Shown here: positions 1-8,777 of the stretch, piece by piece
How the letters are laid out: each line of letters opens with the position of its first letter
Position numbering within the stretch: position 1 is the stretch's first letter
Assembly: GCA_022361315.1 (NCBI GenBank)
Contig: JAKSBB010000227.1
Location: 1-29,659, forward strand
Direction of reading: 5' to 3'
Origin: Desulfobacterales bacterium
GTDB taxonomy: Bacteria; Desulfobacterota; Desulfobacteria; Desulfobacterales; Desulfobacteraceae
Length of the DNA stretch: 29,659 nt
The notes under the pieces: generated by a model
What the model saw: the letters and a program-made list of their open reading frames with translations, nothing else
The model's database searches: none
What the model was told of the DNA's origin: nothing
Made by a program: the position numbers and the translations under genes

Positions 1-531
1 ATGAACAAACTCCACCGGATCTTCGAGGGTGACCACGTGGATGGATTTTTCCTGATTGATATGGTTCAGCAGGGCCGCCAGAGTCGTGGATTTACCAGAC
101 CCTGTGGACCCGGTTACGAGGATCAGCCCATTTTTCTCCTCTGCCATTTTCTTGAAAATCGGGGGCAGTCCCAGCTTGTCAATACTGGGGATTTTGGTTT
201 CCAGCTTTCTTAATATGGTTGTCAGGTGATTCTGCTGCTTGAAAATGTTCACCCTGAACCTGGCCTTATTGCCCAGCCAATAGGAGAGGTCACAGGATCC
301 TGTGGTGACCAGATCTTCAATCAGTCTGGGATCACCGCCAATGAGATTCAGCGCAAAGACCTCGGCCTGAAAAGGTGTCAGGTTTTCCACCGGCGGCTCA
401 ACAGGCACATTGGTCAGCTGACCGGAAGATTCCACCTGCAGCCCCTTTCCCACCGTGACGTTCAGATCGGAAACATTGTCAAATGTCTCCAGCATACAGG
501 TAATCCAATAATCGATCTCAGGTTGCTTCAT
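1..531 (-). CDS. pilT: PilT-type twitching motility ATPase (N-terminal part; runs off window edge)
   Basis: Reading the minus strand from the ATG at 531 gives 177 open codons to the window edge, so the C-terminal half is missing. The protein has the N-terminal PAS-like region of PilT/PilU ATPases (about residues 1-115) and then a Walker A motif GSTGSGKST at 141-149. After it comes LVTLEDPVEFVH-like sequence (VVTLEDPVEFVH, 166-177), the start of the Asp-box region typical of type IV pilus retraction ATPases. In the family these cytoplasmic hexamers hydrolyse ATP to depolymerise the pilus. The start is supported by a purine-rich AGAGAGGGG ribosome binding site just upstream. The N-terminus (MKQPEIDYWI) is not the canonical PilT one, so a PilU or PilT2 paralogue is possible. 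Certain for the ATPase family, less so for the exact paralogue. Confidence 0.88.
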   Translation of the reverse strand, partial: MKQPEIDYWITCMLETFDNVSDLNVTVGKGLQVESSGQLTNVPVEPPVENLTPFQAEVFALNLIGGDPRLIEDLVTTGSCDLSYWLGNKARFRVNIFKQQNHLTTILRKLETKIPSIDKLGLPPIFKKMAEEKNGLILVTGSTGSGKSTTLAALLNHINQEKSIHVVTLEDPVEFVH

Positions 532-750
532 GATTCCCCTCTCTTTGGGCCGCATTACAGCGATGCCCGATTCCGGTAACCCGTGTAAAAGTGTCTCTCA
601 ATCTCCCCTTGGAAGGGTGGTGAACACCTTCCGGTTCCGGAATAAATCATTTTGACGGTTCAATGAAAAACAAAGAATACAAAACGGTACCACAGGCGGC
701 ATCCGGGTGCAAGGATGAAGGGGCAATTCACCGGATGCCTGTTCAGATGC

Positions 751-779
751 TTGCAATCTGATATACGGCCGGGTATTAT
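751..779 (+). promoter_or_regulatory. sigma70-like promoter for the 146-residue orphan
   Basis: TTGCAA (751-756), a 17-base spacer and TATTAT (774-779). Transcription would start near 786, about 33 bases before the ATG at 819. The rest of the 532-818 gap holds only weak inverted repeats (TTCCGGTTCCGGAA at 629-642) and no gene. Confidence 0.55.
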
Positions 780-818
780 AGACGGATTCACTGCCTGAAG
801 GGCTATTGGGGTTCTTCT

Positions 819-1259
819 ATGAAAAGGAAAAACGAGATGCTGGAATATGATACCTCCATTCTTGAAAAACGCTGCCGCTGGATCATTGACATTCTCGGAG
901 AACAACTGACCTGGAAGTGGGATGACCGGTTTGAAACCGTCCTTGCCGAATTCGATGTAAAGGATACAGAAATCATTCGCAAAAAGTTATCCCGGCAAAT
1001 GGACATTGTATGGGATCAGGAAAACACGAATCAGGCACCCGATCTCATTCATATTATCATCGACTATTTCGGCGGCCTGCTTCCCGAACAACAATTGTTC
1101 ACCTCAGATCCCAACATCGACGGGATTCTGCTTTGCGCCTGGTGGCCCTGGAAGAACGGCCAGACCATCTCCATCCGCCTGGCGGTCTTTGCCGACTCCC
1201 TCAGTGATGAGCAAAATGATGAACTGACACGGATCTTCAGGGGTTGGTTCGGCGTATAA
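819..1259 (+). CDS. Hypothetical protein, 146 aa
   Basis: I do not recognise the family. The protein is 146 residues, acidic overall, soluble in appearance, with no signal peptide and no membrane segment. The N-terminal two thirds looks helical and rich in charged residues. The centre has IIDYFGGLLPEQQ and a tryptophan-rich patch CAWWPWKN at about 107-114, followed by a predicted beta stretch and a C-terminal RIFRGWFGV. Coding status is supported by a well-placed promoter at 751-779, by codon use like its neighbours, and by a strong hairpin just after the stop. The start could be the ATG at 819 (weak ribosome binding site) or the in-frame ATG at 837, which has AAGGAAAAACGAG just before it. 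It stands alone between pilT (divergent) and a solute-binding protein gene (convergent), so the context gives no functional hint. Confidence 0.65.
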   Translation: MKRKNEMLEYDTSILEKRCRWIIDILGEQLTWKWDDRFETVLAEFDVKDTEIIRKKLSRQMDIVWDQENTNQAPDLIHIIIDYFGGLLPEQQLFTSDPNIDGILLCAWWPWKNGQTISIRLAVFADSLSDEQNDELTRIFRGWFGV

Positions 1260-1268
1260 GCCATCAAA

Positions 1269-1293
1269 CCGTCCCGGGGAATTCCCGGGACGG
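1269..1293. terminator. Strong hairpin between convergent genes
   Basis: Perfect 10-bp inverted repeat CCGTCCCGGG / CCCGGGACGG with a 5-base loop, lying between the stops of the convergent genes at 1259 and 1319. Neither side has a long T run, so it is a hairpin that may end or protect both transcripts rather than a textbook intrinsic terminator. Confidence 0.5.
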
Positions 1294-1318
1294 TGCGTTG
1301 ATGCTGACGCCCTAACGT

Positions 1319-2047
1319 TTACATATACTTTTTCAAAATGGCATCGTAAGACCCGTCGGCCTTCATCTTATCCAGTTCTGCCTGCCACTTGGCAATCACC
1401 TCATCCGGCGTGGTTTTACTGAAGGCAATGTAAAGCTGGGTCTCCTTGATATCAAACACCTTATCAAAGGCTGCGGCATCACCCACAACGGATTTTGCCT
1501 TAAAAATCCCCTGGAGTTCCCCCACGATCCAGAGATCGATTCTTCCGGCCATCAGTTTTTTCACATTGGACAGATCGTCCACAACGCTTTCAATATTGGT
1601 GAATCCCTCTTTTTTTAGAAATTGCTCCGCCGCATCATCCTTATATGCACCGATTTTTTTCACTGTCCTGGCATCGTCAAGGGAACCCACCTGAATCCCG
1701 CTGCCCTGCTTTGCGAAAAAGACCCATTTATTAATCGCCACCGGCCCTACCCATTTAAAAAGGGGTTCCCGCTGTTCCGTCCGGGTCATGGAGAAAAGAA
1801 TCATGCCGTCTTTGTGCTGGATTAAATTATAGGCCCTGGCCCAGGGGAGGACCTTTATATTGTCCGGGTGCCCCACCCGTTTGATCAGCTCTGCCATCAC
1901 TTCCGAAGACAGGCCGGTCAGTTTACCGTTCTCGGTATAGTTGAACGGCGGGTACTCTTCGGTCATGATGGAAAAGGTCTGGGCGGATACAGACAGAGGA
2001 ATCAGACAAAACAGAACAACAACAAGTTTAATACACCATGTTTTCAT
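1319..2047 (-). CDS. Periplasmic solute-binding protein, family 3 (amino-acid-type), orphan
   Basis: A 242-residue protein with a classic signal peptide (MKTWCIK, then a hydrophobic core, cleavage near SVSA/QTFS at about residue 22). A type-3 extracellular solute-binding fold follows, opening with TEEYPPFNY and GKLTGLSSEVMAEL. The family binds amino acids or related small organics in the periplasm and normally feeds an ABC permease. No permease or ATPase gene is near, so the partner is elsewhere or the protein acts in sensing. The start at 2047 was chosen over an upstream in-frame ATG (2128) because it has AAAGGAG six to eight bases upstream and places the signal peptide at the N-terminus. 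Three copies of TACGAAAT lie in the upstream region. The chemoreceptor gene upstream on the same strand is separated by a strong terminator, so the two are probably not co-transcribed. Confidence 0.85.
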   Translation of the reverse strand: MKTWCIKLVVVLFCLIPLSVSAQTFSIMTEEYPPFNYTENGKLTGLSSEVMAELIKRVGHPDNIKVLPWARAYNLIQHKDGMILFSMTRTEQREPLFKWVGPVAINKWVFFAKQGSGIQVGSLDDARTVKKIGAYKDDAAEQFLKKEGFTNIESVVDDLSNVKKLMAGRIDLWIVGELQGIFKAKSVVGDAAAFDKVFDIKETQLYIAFSKTTPDEVIAKWQAELDKMKADGSYDAILKKYM

Positions 2048-2060
2048 ACGATTTTCTCCT

Positions 2061-2186
2061 TTACGAAATCCAATAGTTTTACACACCAGCACACACATTC
2101 GCCAATAAATACGGAAATATAGCAGCATTACAAATGTGTAGCACGGTTACGAAATCCGCACAAGTTCAAATGGAAATATACGAAAT
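2061..2186 (-). promoter_or_regulatory. Iterated TACGAAAT motif upstream of the solute-binding protein gene
   Basis: TACGAAAT occurs at 2062-2069, 2148-2155 and 2179-2186 (ATTTCGTA on the transcribed strand). The first two copies share the 11-mer TTACGAAATCC. A near copy, TACGGAAAT, lies at about 2110-2118. The spacing is irregular, as for operator clusters. No regulator can be named. Confidence 0.35.
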
Positions 2187-2203
2187 ACGTACGATGTATA
2201 GGG

Positions 2204-2233
2204 ATAAAAAAAGGGCCGGCAAAGCCGGCCCTT
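2204..2233 (-). terminator. Intrinsic terminator of the first chemoreceptor gene
   Basis: On the minus strand a perfect 10-bp stem AAGGGCCGGC / GCCGGCCCTT with a 3-base loop is followed by a run of T (complement of 2206-2212). It begins about 22 bases after the receptor stop at 2256. Confidence 0.9.
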
Positions 2234-2255
2234 GAATTGATTTAAGTGGTTTTAC

Positions 2256-3971
2256 CTATACTTTGAATTTGCCCATCAGTTCTGCCAGTCCGTCACCCAG
2301 AACAGACAGCTTGTCTGCATTCTCTTTTACTTCCTCGCTGGATGACATCAGACCATTGGTGGCCTCGTTGACTTCGGCGATCTCCTGGGCCACCTGCTGG
2401 GAGGAAGAAGACCCTTCGGATACATTTTCATTTACCTCATTGATGCCGGTAGAGGCGTGGGAAATATTCTCTGCAATCTCACGTGTGGTGGCGGACTGCT
2501 CTTCCACAGCCGTTGCAATGGTGGCAACAATGGCGTTAATTTCAGTCACCACCTCTGAAATACTGGTGATCTCTTCCACCGTGCCGTTGGTGGAGGTCTG
2601 AATACCCTGGATCTGATCTTTGATGGCACCTGAGGCTTCTGCGGTCTGGTTGGCCAGGTCCTTAATTTCATTGGCCACGACGGCAAATCCTTTTCCCGCC
2701 TCACCGGCCCGGGCGGCCTCGATAGTGGCATTCAGGGCCAGCAGATTAACCTGCTCTGAAATATCGGTGATGGTTTCTACGACCTTGCCGATCTGATTGG
2801 CCGCATCACCCAGTTCATTCACCTGCTTGGATGCACTCTGGGTCTGAGTAACGGCACTATCGGTTATTGAACGGGCCTTTTCCGCGTTGGTGGCAATTTC
2901 ATTGATGGTGGAAGACATCTCTTCGGAGGCGGTGGCCACCATATTGATATTGGTGGAAGCCTGTTCCATGGCCGCTGCCACGGAGGTCATGTTGTCGCTC
3001 ATATTATCCGCGGCCCCGGCAACGGAGGTTGCCCTTTCGGCAAGCCCGTCCACACCCGCATTCATGCAGTCCGATAACTTGGAGAAATGGGTTGAGGCCG
3101 TATCCACCGTGGTGGCGTTCTCAGAAACCTCTTTAATGAGATCCTGAAGTTTTTCAATAAACTGGTTGAACCAGGTGGAGAGTTCCCCGATTTCATCACG
3201 GGTTTTTACCACAAGACGCTTGGTGAGATCCCCTTCACCCTGGGCAATATCTCGGATCATTTCGATGGTGTTTTTGATGGGGCGGGTAACAAAAATCTGG
3301 AGGCAGGCAACGATGGTGACAATCAGAAATACAATAATCACCAATGCTACAACAAGCTGGGTGGTGATGGACTGCCCGATTTTCTTTTTGGCAATGCCCT
3401 GGAAAGACGCGATACTGCTCTGGGTCTGATCTTCGGTGGCCTTTATTTTCTGATTCACCAGATCGTTTGTATAGTACAATCTGACGCTTCCCACCTTCTC
3501 TCCTTCATGAACGGCATCGGAAACAATGGACAGTTTTTCGTCCACCTTCACCGTATCCGGCAGGGCTGAATCCGTCGTGATATCAGGTTGCTTCCATGCG
3601 GCGGCAAAGGGATTACCGTCTGCATCCAGCACCTTTATGGCCACCATCCCCTCAAGTTTCAGGTAGGAGGCCAGCAACTTATAACACTGCTCCTGATCAA
3701 AGTTATATAGAAAAGACCGGGTGACGCTGGTGCAGATTTCCAGGTTTACCGCCATATTTGCAATCAAAGACTTTTTGAGCTGAACGGATTCTTCTTCCAG
3801 AGCTGTCTTCTGTGTGGTCACGAATTCATCAATCATGCTGTCGGACAATCCCGACTGGAGTCTAATCCCGATAAAACTGCTGATCGCAAGAAGAATCAAA
3901 ATAATGATGCCGCTGGCCACCGATGTTTTCATCGCAATGCTGCTCCGACGACTTTGCTTTTTTTCCTTCAT
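2256..3971 (-). CDS. Methyl-accepting chemotaxis protein (571 aa)
   Basis: Transmembrane chemoreceptor. A basic N-terminus (MKEKKQSRR) leads into membrane helix 1 (about 21-36) and a periplasmic sensor of roughly 170 residues. Helix 2 (about 205-225), a HAMP domain (about 228-278) and a long cytoplasmic coiled coil follow. The coiled coil carries the conserved hairpin tip with [18 protein letters not shown] near 406-423, then [12 protein letters not shown]. In the family the tip contacts CheA/CheW and the flanking helices carry the methylation sites. The sensor has [17 protein letters not shown], resembling a single Cache-type fold, but the ligand cannot be read. The start at 3971 has AGGAG at good distance, while an in-frame ATG at 4091 lacks such support. 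No CheR-tethering pentapeptide ends the protein (it ends GKFKV), and no che genes are nearby. It ends at a strong terminator. Confidence 0.93.
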   Translation of the reverse strand: MKEKKQSRRSSIAMKTSVASGIIILILLAISSFIGIRLQSGLSDSMIDEFVTTQKTALEEESVQLKKSLIANMAVNLEICTSVTRSFLYNFDQEQCYKLLASYLKLEGMVAIKVLDADGNPFAAAWKQPDITTDSALPDTVKVDEKLSIVSDAVHEGEKVGSVRLYYTNDLVNQKIKATEDQTQSSIASFQGIAKKKIGQSITTQLVVALVIIVFLIVTIVACLQIFVTRPIKNTIEMIRDIAQGEGDLTKRLVVKTRDEIGELSTWFNQFIEKLQDLIKEVSENATTVDTASTHFSKLSDCMNAGVDGLAERATSVAGAADNMSDNMTSVAAAMEQASTNINMVATASEEMSSTINEIATNAEKARSITDSAVTQTQSASKQVNELGDAANQIGKVVETITDISEQVNLLALNATIEAARAGEAGKGFAVVANEIKDLANQTAEASGAIKDQIQGIQTSTNGTVEEITSISEVVTEINAIVATIATAVEEQSATTREIAENISHASTGINEVNENVSEGSSSSQQVAQEIAEVNEATNGLMSSSEEVKENADKLSVLGDGLAELMGKFKV

Positions 3972-4100
3972 GAAAACTCCTCTGCAATAAATCCTCAAAT
4001 TTATCAAAAAATAATAGCTTAATTCAGCTACTTTATCACAAAATTGGGGGAAATCTTGAATGACGCCCAAGCAAAAAACAGCTTTGCTCAATGTCCAAAA

Positions 4101-4128
4101 GATATACCATTTTACGGTCCAGTGTCAA
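4101..4128 (-). promoter_or_regulatory. sigma70-like promoter for the chemoreceptor at 2256-3971
   Basis: On the minus strand TTGACA (4128-4123), a 16-base spacer and TATATC (4106-4101). It would give a leader of about 120 bases. The 3972-4300 gap otherwise holds only this and the asparaginase promoter candidate, with no gene. Confidence 0.5.
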
Positions 4129-4184
4129 TTGGTTTTCCTAGAGAATACTAGATGATTATGTGAATCGTTTTCGACAATTTTCCT

Positions 4185-4213
4185 TTGACTTAGCCGATGT
4201 TTCTTACTAAAAA
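4185..4213 (+). promoter_or_regulatory. Candidate promoter for the asparaginase gene
   Basis: TTGACT (4185-4190), a 17-base spacer and TAAAAA (4208-4213). The -35 box is good and the -10 box is weak. It lies about 90 bases before the chosen start. Confidence 0.35.
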
Positions 4214-4300
4214 CCCATCAAAAGAGATCGTTAGCCCGATAGCTTTGACGAATTACCTTCTGACACCTGATTCACCCAATTGGGGACAAGGATGAAACCC

Positions 4301-5296
4301 ATGACTGCGTTGCCAAAAGTTCATATATTAGCCACCGGCGGCACCATTGCCGGTTCCGGCGGTTCTTCCACCCGATCCGGCTACACTTCCGGGCAGCTTG
4401 ACCTGACAGGTCTGCTTACTGCGGTTCCCGACCTGGATCGTCTGGCAAATGTTGAAGGTGAGCAATTTGCCAATGTGGGCTCCCAGGACATGTCCTTCGA
4501 GATCATGACACGGCTGGCCCGGCGGATCAATTCCCTGCTGAAGGATGATACGGTGGACGGCGTCGTGATCACCCACGGGACAGATACCATGGAAGAGACC
4601 GCTTTTTTCCTGAATCTCACCGTGAAGGCCCCGAAACCTGTCGTTATGACAGGGGCCATGCGGCCGGCCACGGCCGTCAGTGCCGACGGTCCGCTCAACC
4701 TGTTCAATGCCGTGGCGGTTGCGGCTTCTAAGGATGCAGCGGATAGAGGGGTGATGGTGGTCATGAACGATAGAATCCACGGGGCCCATTCTCTCACCAA
4801 AACCAATACCACTTCGGTGGAAACCTTCCTGTCACCGGTCAACGGCCTGATGGGCACCGTGGTGTTCGGCACGGTGAAATTCTTCAGGGGGCCTTTCCGC
4901 AAACATACCGTGGTATCGGAATTCAGTCCGGAATTTGACCTGCCGCTTCCCAGGGTAGATATTATCTACGCCTGCGCAGACATGCCTCCGGATCTGATTG
5001 ATGCCTCTGTATCACGGGGGGCACGGGGGATTGTCATTGCCGGTGACGGCAACGGCAACATGAACCGGTCAACCATAGAAGCCGCAGCCGGATTCGCTGC
5101 GAAAGGTATCTGTATAGTCCGGGCTTCGCGGGTGCCAACCGGCACCGTGGGTCGCAATGTTGAAGTAGATGACGATGCCAACGAATTTATCGCTTCGGAC
5201 GAACTGAACCCTGCCAAGGCGAGGATATTGCTGATGTTGGCACTGTTGAAAAAACGGTCCGTAGCGGAAATCCAGGAACTTTACTACACGTACTAG
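4301..5296 (+). CDS. ansB: L-asparaginase, type II-like, without signal peptide
   Basis: Hydrolyses L-asparagine to aspartate and ammonia. The 331-residue protein matches the AnsB type closely. The catalytic nucleophile sits in ATGGTIAG (Thr15), with Tyr28 in the flexible lid and Ser61 in GSQDM. Thr94/Asp95 lie in THGTDTMEET, and Lys167 in the KTNTT motif. The set lines up with the known E. coli catalytic residues. The start at 4301 was chosen because AAGGA lies eight bases upstream. An ATG at 4292 and a TTG at 4280 are in frame but less well placed. None of these gives a signal peptide, so the protein appears cytoplasmic although E. coli AnsB is periplasmic. It stands alone, converging on the amidase gene with only 14 bases between the stops. 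Confidence 0.92.
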   Translation: MTALPKVHILATGGTIAGSGGSSTRSGYTSGQLDLTGLLTAVPDLDRLANVEGEQFANVGSQDMSFEIMTRLARRINSLLKDDTVDGVVITHGTDTMEETAFFLNLTVKAPKPVVMTGAMRPATAVSADGPLNLFNAVAVAASKDAADRGVMVVMNDRIHGAHSLTKTNTTSVETFLSPVNGLMGTVVFGTVKFFRGPFRKHTVVSEFSPEFDLPLPRVDIIYACADMPPDLIDASVSRGARGIVIAGDGNGNMNRSTIEAAAGFAAKGICIVRASRVPTGTVGRNVEVDDDANEFIASDELNPAKARILLMLALLKKRSVAEIQELYYTY

Positions 5297-5310
5297 CTTA
5301 AGTTGTCATA

Positions 5311-6642
5311 TCAACTACCAAAGGAAAGGGGTATATAGATATCTACCCCCTTGGGCAGGTCATTAAAATCCTTTATTTCATTGCCCGGCTTCAATAGTCC
5401 CCCCGGCAACCGGTAAACCACGGCCTTATCCCTGTACCGTTTGCCGGCTATCTTATAAGCGGTCCGCGTCAGGGTAACGGCATAGGGTCCTTTATAGCCC
5501 ACCACCAGCTTTGTACCGGCGGGCAGATCATCCCAGTCCCTGATCCGGGACCCCACCATGGTCCGGCCGGAAGGTAGAAAATATATGGTGGAATCTGCCC
5601 GGTAATCCGCTCCGGCATGGGACCAGGCCGTCATTTGCCCGGTAATGGTTTTAATAGGATTCTTCGCCTGTACCACCACCTGCTCCGCCACCTGGTTCAA
5701 CAGCACCCGGGTGCCGGCAGGCAAATTACCCCAGCCCATGGACTTATCCACCCGGTCTCCAGGCAGCGCCTTCCCGTCCGGGAGGATATAGACCGTGGCC
5801 GGATCATTGTACTCATCCCCTGCGATGGACCAGGCTGAATTGGTTATTGAAATGATATTTGATCCGGTTCTCTTTGCCGCAAGTGCCGGGGGCGCCGTCA
5901 CCGATTTGCCCAAAGGACTGTAAAAAATCGCCGTAAGTATGGGGTCGGCCTGAAGCCGGCCGGCCCGGACATCGGGGTCATAGGTCCAGGACGGTCCGAG
6001 GCCGGCTTTGGCCCGTTCAAAATTTTTGGCGCACCGCTTCCGTCCCCTGTGATTCTTTTTAAACCAGGGATTTGGCCTGCCGTAGGCCACCTGACTGTGG
6101 GTGAGCACATCCCTGTCTTTCAGTCCGTATACCTGCTTCAGGATATGGAGCAGCATTCCCAGGGATTTATATTGCGCCTTTGATATGGGGGCATTATGGT
6201 ATCCCACCAGTTCAATGCCCAGGGAAAAATCACTGACATTTGACCGGCCGTTCCACATGGACAGCCCCGCGTGATCCGCCCGGTACCGCCGGTCCAGGGT
6301 TCTGTAGGTGCGACCGTCCCTGGCAATGACGTAATGTGCGTGCCCGCCGGGTGTAGATCTGCCGCTTTTAAAGCGTTTGCCCTTGGAGACCACCCGCAGG
6401 GTGTTGGCCAGCCCCAGTTCCGAGGTATGGACAATGATCACTCTGGTCTGTTTCAGCTTGCGCTTCTTGAAATTGGCATTCAACCGTTTGCGGTGGTCAA
6501 TAATTCGCCCCTGAAACCTTTTAAGGTCGGTCCCGCGGTAGGCGGCCTCTGAGTCCGGCACCGGTTGAAACATCAAAAAGAACAATGCCGCCGGCAAAAG
6601 CAGGAGTTTTACGAAGATTTTATTCGGGCCGGTAATAGTCAT
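5311..6642 (-). CDS. Secreted N-acetylmuramoyl-L-alanine amidase with three C-terminal repeats
   Basis: A 443-residue protein. Residues 1-33 look like a signal peptide (Lys-containing start, hydrophobic core, cleavage near DSEA). Residues about 66-204 are an Amidase_2/PGRP-type domain with IIVHTSE (candidate zinc His72), HAHYVIARDG, SLGIELVGYH and LTHSQVAYG (candidate zinc His182). The family cleaves the amide between muramic acid and L-alanine of peptidoglycan. The usual Asp after the second His is absent (the segment reads GRPNPW), and the third ligand may be Cys204 in RGRKRC. The C-terminal half has three imperfect repeats (about 263-315, 331-381, 387-438) with the pattern A-W/Y-x2-A-G-x2-Y, then Y-x-LP-x-G and DLP-x-G. 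They may form a wall-binding module I cannot name. The start at 6642 was chosen for the signal peptide; a GTG at 6690 is also in frame. Neither has a Shine-Dalgarno sequence. Confidence 0.85.
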   Translation of the reverse strand: MTITGPNKIFVKLLLLPAALFFLMFQPVPDSEAAYRGTDLKRFQGRIIDHRKRLNANFKKRKLKQTRVIIVHTSELGLANTLRVVSKGKRFKSGRSTPGGHAHYVIARDGRTYRTLDRRYRADHAGLSMWNGRSNVSDFSLGIELVGYHNAPISKAQYKSLGMLLHILKQVYGLKDRDVLTHSQVAYGRPNPWFKKNHRGRKRCAKNFERAKAGLGPSWTYDPDVRAGRLQADPILTAIFYSPLGKSVTAPPALAAKRTGSNIISITNSAWSIAGDEYNDPATVYILPDGKALPGDRVDKSMGWGNLPAGTRVLLNQVAEQVVVQAKNPIKTITGQMTAWSHAGADYRADSTIYFLPSGRTMVGSRIRDWDDLPAGTKLVVGYKGPYAVTLTRTAYKIAGKRYRDKAVVYRLPGGLLKPGNEIKDFNDLPKGVDIYIPLSFGS

Positions 6643-6650
6643 GGGAGGGG

Positions 6651-6678
6651 AGTATAACAGGCCGTGAAGAATTGATAA
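6651..6678 (-). promoter_or_regulatory. Candidate promoter very close to the amidase start (possible leaderless mRNA)
   Basis: On the minus strand TTATCA (6678-6673), a 16-base spacer and TATACT (6656-6651). The ATG at 6642 begins eight bases after the -10 box, which would put the transcription start at or next to the start codon. This fits the lack of a ribosome binding site. Confidence 0.35.
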
Positions 6679-6703
6679 AGCCCGAGTCACCCCGAGTACG
6701 AAC

Positions 6704-6767
6704 TAAAACGGAAAACGCTGTTCCCGGAACCGGAGAAGGGGAAGAAAAGCCGGTTCCGGAAACAGCG
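6704..6767 (-). terminator. Terminator of the second chemoreceptor gene
   Basis: Long inverted repeat with arms 6716-6733 and 6750-6767: 7 pairs (CGCTGTT/AACAGCG), one mismatch, then 10 pairs (CCGGAACCGG/CCGGTTCCGG), with a 16-base loop. On the minus strand it is followed by TTTTCCGTTTT. It starts seven bases after the stop at 6774. Confidence 0.8.
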
Positions 6768-6773
6768 GCATGT

Positions 6774-8777
6774 TTAAATTTTAAACCGGTTCACCATGTC
6801 ATCCAGTTGGGCAGCCAGATTTGACAATTCCTCGGCACTGTGCTGCACCTCAGTACTCCGGCCGGCCATTTCAGCAGACGCCTGATTCACCTCGGTAATA
6901 TCCCGGGTAATCTCATGGGCCACCACCGAACTCTGACTGACGTTCTGGTTGACCTCTTCAATGCCTGCGGATGCCTGGGAAATATTGTCGGCAATCTCAC
7001 GGGTGGCGGAGGATTGCTCCTCAACAGCCGTGGCGATGGTTGCCACGATTTCGTTCACCTGGGTAATCACATCCGCCACCTCTTTCATGCCGGAACGGGT
7101 GCCTGAGGAACTTTCCTGAATATTGTCGATCTTTGCCTTGATGTCCAGGGAAGCATCCGACGTCTGCTTCGCCAGGTCCTTTATCTCATTGGCCACAACG
7201 GCAAAACCTTTCCCGGCTTCCCCGGCCCGGGCAGCCTCAATGGTGGCATTCAGGGAAAGCAGATTCACCTGTTCGGAGATATCCGTGATGGTCTCAACCA
7301 CCTGACCGATGGCCTGGGCAGCATCCCCCAGTTCGTTCATTTTCTCTGTGGAATCTTCCATCTTGGTCACCGCATTGGTGGAAATTGCCCTGGCGTTTTC
7401 CGCATTTTTTGCAATTTCATCAATGGTGGCGTTCATTTCTTCCGCTGCACCGGCGACGGTGTTGGTGTTGGCCGAAGATTGTTCCATGGCCGCAGAAACA
7501 GAATTCATATTGGTGGTCATTTCCTCGGCGGATGCCGCAACCGTTCCCGCTTTTTCAGAGGTCTGGGATGCCCCGTCCGACATCTGGTCGGATATGGCGG
7601 CAAGCTCCGTTGACGACGATGAAAGGGTCTCAACCCCGCCATTGATATCTGATATCATGGTCTGAAGTTTGTCGATGAAAACATTGAAAGAATGTGACAA
7701 CACACCGATCTCATCTTTTCCCCGGACCTTCAGCCGTTTGGTCAGATCCCCTTCTCCCTCGGATATATCTTTTAAACCGGCCACAGTTTCGTTGATAGGC
7801 CGGATTATGGTCAGGGAAGCAAAGAAAATCAGCACACCGACCACAGCAAGAACAACTCCCCCTACGATCAGATTATATGTCTTCATTTTCGATACAGGTG
7901 CCATGAACTCGTCCTGGTTCTGGGTCACGCAGATACTCCAACCGGTTGCAGGGACGTTTGCAAAACCAGCCAATTTCTCAGTGCCCTTAAATGTATAGGC
8001 TTCGTTTCCCTCTTCTCCGGCCAGCATCCGGCGGGTAATTTCCTCCATTCCCGCCAACGTTTTAAGATCCAACTCAAAAATGAACTCTTTTTTAGGATGA
8101 ACAAGAATAATGCCTTCCCTGTCAACAACAAACGGATAGCCGGTTTCACCAATTTTTATGGCTGTCAATTTATCCGATAATGCATCCAGCTTCAGGACAG
8201 CCCCGAAAAGCCCTGCGAACTTGCCTGATTTGGTATTCACGGGTACTGACACCACGACCACGGGATTACCGCTGGCCCGGGATTTAACCGGTTTGCCCAC
8301 AATGGATTTACCGGCAACCGCAGCTTTAAAATAGTCCCGGTCCGCCACGTTGATCTTTTTAGCCCGAAGGCCTCCGCTCCTGCTGTCCCCGAGGGTATTG
8401 CCACTGGCATCCGCCGTAAAAAACAATTCGTAATCAGCTCCCACCTTTCCATGGGAAGCGGTGAGAAAGGCGTCAAGGGCTTTCACCGCCGCCATTGATG
8501 ATTCCAGTCCCTCTTCCGCCACCCCTTCCATGGCGGCCCTGAGGACAGGGGTTGTCGATATCTCAGCGGCGATCTTCAACTCCTCTTCAAGCAAAATTTC
8601 CGTGGTCATGGCCAGGTCTTTGGCAACCCTTTCAGCAGCTTGTTTTCCACTGTTCACAAGTGCTTCTCCGGCTGTATTCACCGAAATTATTCCCACGATA
8701 AGCATGGGGATAATGGCTGATGCCACCCCGCCGGCGATAAGCTTCACGCTCAGTTTGATATCATTGATTTTCTTCAT
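6774..8777 (-). CDS. Methyl-accepting chemotaxis protein with dCache-type sensor (667 aa)
   Basis: Membrane helix 1 lies at about 13-33. A large periplasmic region (about 35-300) resembles a double Cache domain, with [18 protein letters not shown] and [11 protein letters not shown] in the membrane-distal module and [19 protein letters not shown] in the proximal one. Helix 2 is at about 302-323 and a HAMP domain at about 325-375. The signalling coiled coil carries the tip [18 protein letters not shown] and [12 protein letters not shown]. dCache receptors commonly sense amino acids, organic acids or amines, but the ligand here is unknown. The start has GAAGAGGAAAA directly upstream. The cytoplasmic half is very similar to that of the receptor at 2256-3971, while the sensor is unrelated, as expected for receptors sharing one CheA/CheW array. 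No CheR/CheB tether is seen at the C-terminus (VNRFKI). Confidence 0.94.
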   Translation of the reverse strand: MKKINDIKLSVKLIAGGVASAIIPMLIVGIISVNTAGEALVNSGKQAAERVAKDLAMTTEILLEEELKIAAEISTTPVLRAAMEGVAEEGLESSMAAVKALDAFLTASHGKVGADYELFFTADASGNTLGDSRSGGLRAKKINVADRDYFKAAVAGKSIVGKPVKSRASGNPVVVVSVPVNTKSGKFAGLFGAVLKLDALSDKLTAIKIGETGYPFVVDREGIILVHPKKEFIFELDLKTLAGMEEITRRMLAGEEGNEAYTFKGTEKLAGFANVPATGWSICVTQNQDEFMAPVSKMKTYNLIVGGVVLAVVGVLIFFASLTIIRPINETVAGLKDISEGEGDLTKRLKVRGKDEIGVLSHSFNVFIDKLQTMISDINGGVETLSSSSTELAAISDQMSDGASQTSEKAGTVAASAEEMTTNMNSVSAAMEQSSANTNTVAGAAEEMNATIDEIAKNAENARAISTNAVTKMEDSTEKMNELGDAAQAIGQVVETITDISEQVNLLSLNATIEAARAGEAGKGFAVVANEIKDLAKQTSDASLDIKAKIDNIQESSSGTRSGMKEVADVITQVNEIVATIATAVEEQSSATREIADNISQASAGIEEVNQNVSQSSVVAHEITRDITEVNQASAEMAGRSTEVQHSAEELSNLAAQLDDMVNRFKI

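Noticed and set aside
4193..4200. GCCGATGT resembling the -10 box of a sigma28 (flagellar/chemotaxis) promoter
   Set aside because: No TAAA-type -35 box at the right distance, and it points toward the asparaginase rather than the chemoreceptor gene.
5301..5316. AGTTG...CAACT inverted repeat between asparaginase and amidase stops
   Set aside because: The stem is only five pairs with an AT-rich loop, too weak to call a terminator.
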